Shown here: positions 20,798 through 25,102 of the stretch, piece after piece | How positions within the stretch are numbered: position 1 is the stretch's first letter | Layout: every line of letters begins with the position of its first letter | Assembly: GCA_005880525.1 (NCBI GenBank) | Contig: VBFW01000202.1 | Location: 1 to 25,102 of the forward strand | Length of the DNA: 25,102 nucleotides | Source of the DNA: Chloroflexota bacterium | GTDB lineage: Bacteria > Chloroflexota > Dormibacteria > Dormibacterales > Dormibacteraceae | Direction of reading: 5' to 3' | Notes under the pieces: generated by a model | Told to the model about the DNA's origin: nothing | Seen by the model: only the letters and a program-made list of their open reading frames with translations | Databases searched by the model: none | Position numbers and translations under genes: made by a program

Positions 20798-21780
20798 CAG
20801 CTGCTAGCCCTCCCTTGAACGAGATTGGTCGGAATGACGATCGGAGTCAGCGTGTCGTCCAGCCTGTCGCGCCGGACCTGGAACCATGGCGGCAGGCTGA
20901 GGCTCGAGCCCAGCGCCTCAGGCTTCTCGTCGATGGTGAACCCTGGCGAGTCGGTCGCGATCTCGAACAGCACGCCGCCCGGCTCGCGGTAGTAGATCGA
21001 CTTGAAGTACCAGCGGTCGATGACCGGCGTGACGTTGCGGCCGGCGGCCACCAACGCCTCGCGCCACTCCGCCTGGTGCTTGTCGTCCGGTGCCCGCCAC
21101 GCGACGTGGTGCACGGAACCGATGGATTCCTCGCCCGCCGGCCCTTCCGGTGACTCGACGAGGTCAAGGATCGAATCGGGCCCGCCCCCGCCTGTCTCGA
21201 AACGGGTCCGCCGTCCGTCCTGCGCCTTCTGACGAAAGCCCATCGTTTGGGTCAGAAAATCGACAGAGGCCTGAGCCTCGGCCACGGTGAGCGTCACCGA
21301 GTGGAAGCCGCGGATCGCGTGCTCGTGGGGCACTGGACCTTCGGGCCACGCAGTGAGGTTCAGCGGTGAGCTGCCGGCCACCAGGTCGAGCTCGATGCCG
21401 TCGGGGTCATGGATGGTGATCACGTCGCCTTCGAAACGCGTCGCGCGGGACGACTCGATGTGCAGGTCGCGCAATCGCTTCACCCAGAACCCGAACGACC
21501 CTTCAGGAATCGTGAAGCCGACAGTCGTCACCTGGCCGCTGCCCGTGCGCCGCTTTGGCCAGGCGGGCCAGCCGAAGAAGGTCATCGCGGTCCCCGGCGA
21601 GCCGAGGTAGTCGCCGAAGTAGATGTGGTACGTGTCAGGCACGTCCTGGTTGATGCTCTTCTTCACGAAGCGCAGACCGAGCACGCCGACGTAGAAGTCG
21701 ACGTTCTTCTGAACATCGCCTGTGATGCTGGTCACGTGGTGAATGCCCGGGACGGCGGCAGGCAACGCGCTGACCCCCAT
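20797..21780 (-). CDS. Ring-cleaving dioxygenase (VOC superfamily, MhqO/MhqA-like)
   Basis: A 327-residue protein made of two vicinal-oxygen-chelate modules. It starts with PGIHHVTSITGDVQKNVDFY, as in the hydroquinone/catechol ring-cleaving dioxygenases MhqO and MhqA of Bacillus. Candidate metal ligands are His15 or His160 (VPHEHAIRGFHSVTL), His225 (SVHHVAWRAPDD) and Glu273 (GVLFEIATDSPGF). It would use Fe(II) and O2 to open a hydroquinone- or catechol-type ring. The ATG at 21780 has no obvious Shine-Dalgarno. It is first of a two-gene unit with the DinB-like gene. Upstream lie two identical palindromes (21843-21905), which may be an operator, as mhq genes in Bacillus are controlled by quinone-sensing repressors. 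Confidence 0.88.
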   Translation of the reverse strand: MGVSALPAAVPGIHHVTSITGDVQKNVDFYVGVLGLRFVKKSINQDVPDTYHIYFGDYLGSPGTAMTFFGWPAWPKRRTGSGQVTTVGFTIPEGSFGFWVKRLRDLHIESSRATRFEGDVITIHDPDGIELDLVAGSSPLNLTAWPEGPVPHEHAIRGFHSVTLTVAEAQASVDFLTQTMGFRQKAQDGRRTRFETGGGGPDSILDLVESPEGPAGEESIGSVHHVAWRAPDDKHQAEWREALVAAGRNVTPVIDRWYFKSIYYREPGGVLFEIATDSPGFTIDEKPEALGSSLSLPPWFQVRRDRLDDTLTPIVIPTNLVQGRASS

Positions 21781-21816
21781 AACGGATGGTTGCGACCGAA
21801 ACCTATGCTAAGCCCT

Positions 21817-21831
21817 CCCCACCGCGTGGGG
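21817..21831 (-). repeat. Decayed class B palindrome
   Basis: CCCCAC and GTGGGG arms enclose CGC, echoing the 47-bp array at 16113-16299, with flanking CCT and GCG no longer pairing. It lies between the twin palindromes and the dioxygenase start, within its probable leader. Confidence 0.35.
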
Positions 21832-21842
21832 GCGTTCAACGC

Positions 21843-21905
21843 TTTTGTGCACAAAAGCGGGTTATGCGGGCGGCGAAACGTGATTTTGTGCACAAAAGCG
21901 GGTTA
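21843..21905 (-). promoter_or_regulatory. Two identical AT-rich palindromes upstream of the dioxygenase gene
   Basis: A 22-bp sequence, TTTTGTGCACAAAAGCGGG followed by TTA, occurs twice, at 21843-21864 and 21884-21905, 41 bp apart (about four helical turns). Each holds the perfect palindrome TTTTGTGCACAAAA, extended in the first copy to a 20-bp palindrome, CGCTTTTGTGCACAAAAGCG. It is conspicuously AT-rich in this GC-rich region, and lies 63 bp before the dioxygenase ATG, directly after the citryl-CoA-lyase-like stop codon. A dimeric repressor bound at both sites fits the dioxygenase context. A transcript hairpin that ends the upstream operon is the main alternative. Confidence 0.55.
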
Positions 21906-21906
21906 A

Positions 21907-22674
21907 TCAGGTGGGGGGCTCCGACGCCTCTTCCTCGACCCGGGCCCAGATCTCAGCAGCCATGGGTTCGCGCACCTCTTCCTGCAGGTGCGCGACCAGC
22001 CCGATCGCGCGCGCCATGACTGCGAGGCCGCGGCACACCTGCCACGGCAGGCCGAGCTCGCTGGCGATTGCGCCGATCGCGCCCGTCGCGTTGACTGTCA
22101 GCTCGCGGCCGAGGCTGCGCGACGCCTCCTCCGCCACGACCTGCATCAGCTCGACGTAGCGCCCGGAGAACCCGTTGGCCTTCGCCACCTCAAACAGCCG
22201 CGGCGTCCGCGGGTCGATCGGCTTGTGAATCGGGTGCCCCAGCCCGGGAACAGCTCGCTTCGCCTGCCTCTGCCTGGCGACGATTCCCTCAGCGAGCGTC
22301 TGCAGGTCAGCGTCGTCGCCGGCGTCCTTGAGCGCCTCCTGAAGAATGCGCGCGACCTCCTCGGTGGGCCCGCCGAACCGGTCCCCCATCCCCAGCAGGC
22401 CGGCCGCGACCGCCCCCTGCAGGGCTTCGGGCGCGCCCAGGTAGGTCATCCGCGCGGCGATCGCGCTGGGCGTCACGCCGTGCTCGACCAGCGTCACCGC
22501 GATCGCGTTGAAGACGATCGATTCCTGCGGTGTCGGAAGACTGCCCTTGAGCTCGAGGAAGGCGAAGTCGCCGAGCGACACGTTGCCGATGAGCTCGGTC
22601 AGGTCGTGGCCGCGCACGACGACCCTGTCGGGCGAGCTCCAACCCATTTGCGACCGTAGCTTCTTGCGGGTCAC
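21907..22674 (-). CDS. Citryl-CoA lyase-like (small citrate synthase family) protein
   Basis: The 255-residue protein is a short member of the citrate synthase superfamily like bacterial citryl-CoA lyases, which split citryl-CoA to acetyl-CoA and oxaloacetate. It has two of the three catalytic residues of citrate synthase: His65 in VEHGVTPSAIAAR and His147 in PGLGHPIHKPIDPR. The position of the third (the Asp in the NVDF motif) reads TVNATGAIGAI at 173-183, with no Asp. That is common, as I recall, in this subgroup and argues against an ordinary citrate synthase. The N-terminal domain of normal citrate synthase is reduced. The start is the GTG at 22674, which overlaps the ligase stop codon (GTGA); a longer in-frame reading is spurious. 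With a CoA ligase upstream, cleavage of a citryl-CoA-like thioester is a reasonable guess. Confidence 0.85.
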   Translation of the reverse strand: MTRKKLRSQMGWSSPDRVVVRGHDLTELIGNVSLGDFAFLELKGSLPTPQESIVFNAIAVTLVEHGVTPSAIAARMTYLGAPEALQGAVAAGLLGMGDRFGGPTEEVARILQEALKDAGDDADLQTLAEGIVARQRQAKRAVPGLGHPIHKPIDPRTPRLFEVAKANGFSGRYVELMQVVAEEASRSLGRELTVNATGAIGAIASELGLPWQVCRGLAVMARAIGLVAHLQEEVREPMAAEIWARVEEEASEPPT

Positions 22675-24023
22675 GTCTTCCTCGTCAGGCGAGTCTTGTA
22701 CGAGGCCTCGCCGAAGCCCGACTCGGTGATCAGCTCGACGCGACACCGAAATGTGAGCGTCGCGCGGACCGCCTTTTCGATCTCTTCCTTCAACCCGGCG
22801 TCCGCCGAGGCGCCGTCCGGGATCTCCACCTCGATCGGCACGGGAGGCTCGACGCTGACGTTCGCGCCCTTCCGCACAACCCGCGCGCGACCCGTGACCC
22901 GTGGCCTGAACCGCGCGACCACTGCCAGGATCGCCGACGGGTAGACGTTGACCCCGCGCACGATGAACATGTCGTCGCGCCGGCCGATGATGCGCATGCG
23001 GAACGTCGCCCGTCCGCAGCCGCAATCGCCGCCGTGAACCTCAACGAGGTCGCCACCCAGGAAGCGGACGACCGGATGGGCCTCTCGCGTCAGATGGGTG
23101 TAGGCAAGCTCGCCGATTGCGCCGGGCTCGATGGTCATGGGCTCGCGCGAATCCGGGTGCACCAGCTCCGCCCATACGTGCCCGCCTCCGCTGAAGTGCA
23201 TGCCCTGCCGCCCCGGGCATTCGCCGAACAGCGACGGCGCGATGTCGCCGATACCCATCACCTCGTTGACGAACGCGCCGGTGACAGATTCGATGTGATC
23301 GCGCACCGCCGGAATGCCGCCGCCCGGCTCGCCACCGGTGACGATGTGCGCGAGCGATTTGACGTGTTCACCGCCCGCCTCCAGCCGGTTCGCAAGGTAC
23401 TGCGCGAACGAAGGCGTGGTGAGCAACGTGTCGAAGATGCCGGCGCGCATGCCGAACAGGACGCGGTCCGCGTCGCCCGGCCCGAGCGGGACCACGCGGG
23501 TCCCGATTCGCGCCAGCACGAAATAGGTGTGGCCCGCGACGAACGGCCCCGCGCCGAACGTCGACAGCACGCTGTGGTGGTCATGGATTCCGGACGTGTA
23601 GTAGGTGCGCGTGCCGATGGTCGTCCACATCTCGATGTCGCCTGGCGTGAGAGCGAGCACGCTCGGCGCGCCCGACGTGCCGCTGGTCTGGTAAACGCGC
23701 TTGACGCGCTCTTCGGGCACGCAGAGGTTGGTGCCGAAGGGCGGCAGCTCGTCGATCGCCTCCTTGAGGTCTGCCTTTGACGTCAACGGCAGTCGGCTGA
23801 TGTCGGTCAGGCGGACGAGGTCGGGTCCGATGCCGGCCTCACCAAACCTGCGCCGGTAGAAGGCCGAGCTCTCCATCAGGTGCCGCCACTGCTGCTCCCA
23901 CGCAGCCTCCCCTCGCGCCAGCGCCTGGGCGTGGTCTTCGGTCTCCACCTCGCGGTCCCATATCCAGTCGCGGTCGCAGGTGTCGCCGGGCAGCCGGCCG
24001 GTCGCCTGATCGGCGGCTTTCAT
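22671..24023 (-). CDS. Phenylacetate-CoA ligase-like AMP-forming acyl-CoA ligase
   Basis: A 450-residue member of the adenylate-forming family, closest in style to phenylacetate-CoA ligases (PaaK). The AMP/P-loop motif YQTSGTSGAPSVLALT is at 111-126, the mid-section carries GGEPGGGIPA, the region TREAHPVVRFLGGDLV at about 303-318 includes the ATP-binding Asp (core position), a C-x-C pair lies in GDCGCGRATFRM and the hinge is GRRDDMFIVRGVNVYP at 337-352. Two-step chemistry, acid + ATP to acyl-AMP, then acyl-CoA, would apply. The substrate pocket is not obvious, and its partners are not phenylacetate genes. It starts with ATG at 24023, overlapping the dehydrogenase stop (ATGA), and its stop overlaps the lyase start, so all three are translated together. 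Confidence 0.9.
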   Translation of the reverse strand: MKAADQATGRLPGDTCDRDWIWDREVETEDHAQALARGEAAWEQQWRHLMESSAFYRRRFGEAGIGPDLVRLTDISRLPLTSKADLKEAIDELPPFGTNLCVPEERVKRVYQTSGTSGAPSVLALTPGDIEMWTTIGTRTYYTSGIHDHHSVLSTFGAGPFVAGHTYFVLARIGTRVVPLGPGDADRVLFGMRAGIFDTLLTTPSFAQYLANRLEAGGEHVKSLAHIVTGGEPGGGIPAVRDHIESVTGAFVNEVMGIGDIAPSLFGECPGRQGMHFSGGGHVWAELVHPDSREPMTIEPGAIGELAYTHLTREAHPVVRFLGGDLVEVHGGDCGCGRATFRMRIIGRRDDMFIVRGVNVYPSAILAVVARFRPRVTGRARVVRKGANVSVEPPVPIEVEIPDGASADAGLKEEIEKAVRATLTFRCRVELITESGFGEASYKTRLTRKT

Positions 24024-25057
24024 GCGAGGGGCGGCCCGTCCGGCATCTGGGCGGCCTCGACCCAGGTGCGCAGGTGCGCATCAGCCAGCTTGCGCGCGCC
24101 CTCGTACGGCCCCGCCGGATCGGCAAGGGCTTCGCGCGTCAGCTCGCGTACCCGGTCCTCCACGACTGCGATCGCTTGCTCCGCGCTGGTGACGCTGTCG
24201 GTGACGTATCCGATGGTCGCGCCGGAGTTGCACACGTAATCTGCCAGGGCGATGATGCCGCGGTCCCACAGGACCTCGAGGCCGCGCCTGGTGTACGGCA
24301 CGTTCGCGGCGGGTGCGACGACCCTCGCCTGCAGCGCCTTCGCACGCGCCTCGTCGATGACGCCGATTCGGGCGCCCGGCACCAGGAGATCGGAACCGAC
24401 CTCGAAAAGCTCCGACGCCGGGCTTACGGGCTCGTCGAGATGCTCGACCAGGTGATCGCCGTGCTCGGCGCGCAGCCGCAGCAGCTCCTCGACGTCGAAC
24501 CCGGCTGCGCGCCGCACGCAGCCGTGGATGGTTGAGAACGCGATCAGCCTGGCGCCGCGCCGCCACGTTTCCAGCGCGGTGGCGCCGCCCACCTTGCCAA
24601 AGCCTTCGATCACCACGGTCTTGCCGGCCAGGCCGGCGAGGGCGGTTTCGGCCGCGACGGTCACGCCAAGGCCCGTTATGAACGCGTCGAGCGGCATGCC
24701 GTCATGCGTGGTGTGCATCACGCTCGCCTGCTCGCTGCCTGGCAGCGAGGCGAAGTCCTCGGGCCTGGTGCCGAGGTCGGTGGAGGTGAGAAACGTGCTG
24801 CTCTCGACCATCGGCCGGATCTCTTCGACGTAGCGCCTCACCGCGTCGTCGCGCTCGGCGTCGGTGGCGCGGATGGTCGCCTTGGCGCCTCCGATGTTCA
24901 CGCCGAGGACTGCGAACTTGTACGTCATCGCGCGGGCCAAAAGCTGGGTTTCGCGCTCGGTGACATCAGGCGCAAGCCGCGTGCCGCCCGCGCTGGTCGG
25001 GCATTCCAAGTCGAACGCCACGTAGGCGTCGACCGTCTTCAGCTTGAGGGTACGCAT
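24020..25057 (-). CDS. Glu/Leu/Phe/Val dehydrogenase-like protein
   Basis: A 345-residue amino-acid dehydrogenase. The N-terminal dimerisation domain has MTYKFAVLGVNIGGAKA (45-60) with candidate catalytic Lys47 and Lys59, and TSTDLGTRPED (about 91-101) with the expected Asp94. The Rossmann domain starts VVIEGFGKVGGATA at 148-161 and CNSGATIGYVTDS at about 276-288 is the typical late motif. It would convert an L-amino acid to the 2-oxo acid with NAD(P), or the reverse. The chain is shorter than usual glutamate dehydrogenases (about 420) and like leucine dehydrogenases (about 350). The substrate is unknown. The ATG at 25057 is preferred over a GTG at 25075 because MRTLKLKTVD begins there. It opens a three-gene coupled operon with a CoA ligase and a citryl-CoA-lyase-like protein. 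Confidence 0.9.
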   Translation of the reverse strand: MRTLKLKTVDAYVAFDLECPTSAGGTRLAPDVTERETQLLARAMTYKFAVLGVNIGGAKATIRATDAERDDAVRRYVEEIRPMVESSTFLTSTDLGTRPEDFASLPGSEQASVMHTTHDGMPLDAFITGLGVTVAAETALAGLAGKTVVIEGFGKVGGATALETWRRGARLIAFSTIHGCVRRAAGFDVEELLRLRAEHGDHLVEHLDEPVSPASELFEVGSDLLVPGARIGVIDEARAKALQARVVAPAANVPYTRRGLEVLWDRGIIALADYVCNSGATIGYVTDSVTSAEQAIAVVEDRVRELTREALADPAGPYEGARKLADAHLRTWVEAAQMPDGPPLA

Positions 25058-25076
25058 GGCATCTAAGGTTGGCACG

Positions 25077-25102
25077 ATGCCGGATCTCCTGTTGACGACG
25101 GT
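25077..25102 (+). CDS. Possible start of a divergent gene (partial)
   Basis: An ATG at 25077 opens a frame (MPDLLLTT) that runs to the window end. Only eight codons are visible. It would be divergent from the dehydrogenase operon with about 20 bp between starts, which leaves little room for both promoters. Too short to judge; listed only because the edge cuts it. Confidence 0.2.

Overview
The window is one continuous, gene-dense stretch of high-GC chromosome from a free-living heterotrophic bacterium. Two-subunit MaoC dehydratases, a citryl-CoA-lyase-like protein, a DinB/maleylpyruvate-isomerase-type protein, a group III phosphofructokinase and frequent GTG/TTG starts point to an Actinomycetota-like or Chloroflexota/Dormibacterota-like soil lineage. 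That placement is inference; no rRNA, tRNA or clade marker is present. I see no phage, plasmid, IS or CRISPR genes. The unusual material is mostly small palindromic repeats and odd versions of known enzymes.

Layout, mostly minus strand. (1) 1-4377: a fatty-acid/acyl-CoA block, read right to left as MaoC N-type subunit, MaoC subunit, acyl-CoA dehydrogenase, a 120-bp repeat duplicated in tandem, SDR, enoyl-CoA hydratase, a hairpin and a YciI/DGPF protein. A strong AGGAGG at the very edge announces another gene outside. (2) 4408-8927: the classic MoxR AAA ATPase, DUF58 protein and TgpA-like membrane transglutaminase set. The transglutaminase gene is split by a one-base frameshift near 5610. (3) 9042-9932, plus strand: a predicted lipoprotein ending in a Hint (hedgehog/intein-type) domain. 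(4) 9929-13152, minus: HAD phosphatase, phosphofructokinase with PPi-type active-site residues, cobalamin adenosyltransferase and a membrane-anchored alpha/beta hydrolase, tightly packed. (5) 13183-15848, plus: a DUF2254 membrane protein translationally coupled to an ornithine-cyclodeaminase/mu-crystallin-family protein. (6) 15845-18838, minus: a degenerate SDR coupled to a CPA2 antiporter with an altered RCK domain, a four-copy 47-bp palindromic array, and a small ORF. (7) 18892-19359, plus: a small lipoprotein. (8) 19356-25057, minus: an amino-acid-dehydrogenase-like protein, a PaaK-like CoA ligase and a citryl-CoA-lyase-like protein, all coupled; then two identical AT-rich palindromes, a ring-cleaving dioxygenase coupled to a DinB/SCP2-like protein, a hairpin and a GNAT acetyltransferase.

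How the genes work together. Block 1 supplies dehydrogenation, hydration and 3-hydroxyacyl oxidation steps of acyl-CoA metabolism. Block 2 is a widespread chaperone/membrane-protease-like assembly of poorly known role. Block 8 looks like two catabolic cassettes, one converting an unidentified amino or oxo acid through a CoA thioester and a C-C lyase, the other opening a hydroquinone/catechol-type ring. Co-directional genes commonly overlap as NTGA or TGATG, and all three convergent pairs overlap by exactly 4 nt.

Most promising observations: the orphan dehydrogenase/CoA-ligase/citryl-CoA-lyase-like operon; the twin palindromes in front of the dioxygenase; two families of palindromic elements sitting directly after stop codons; the Hint lipoprotein; the Asp104/Lys124 phosphofructokinase; and the SDR whose catalytic lysine is replaced by histidine. 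None is proven to be a new system.
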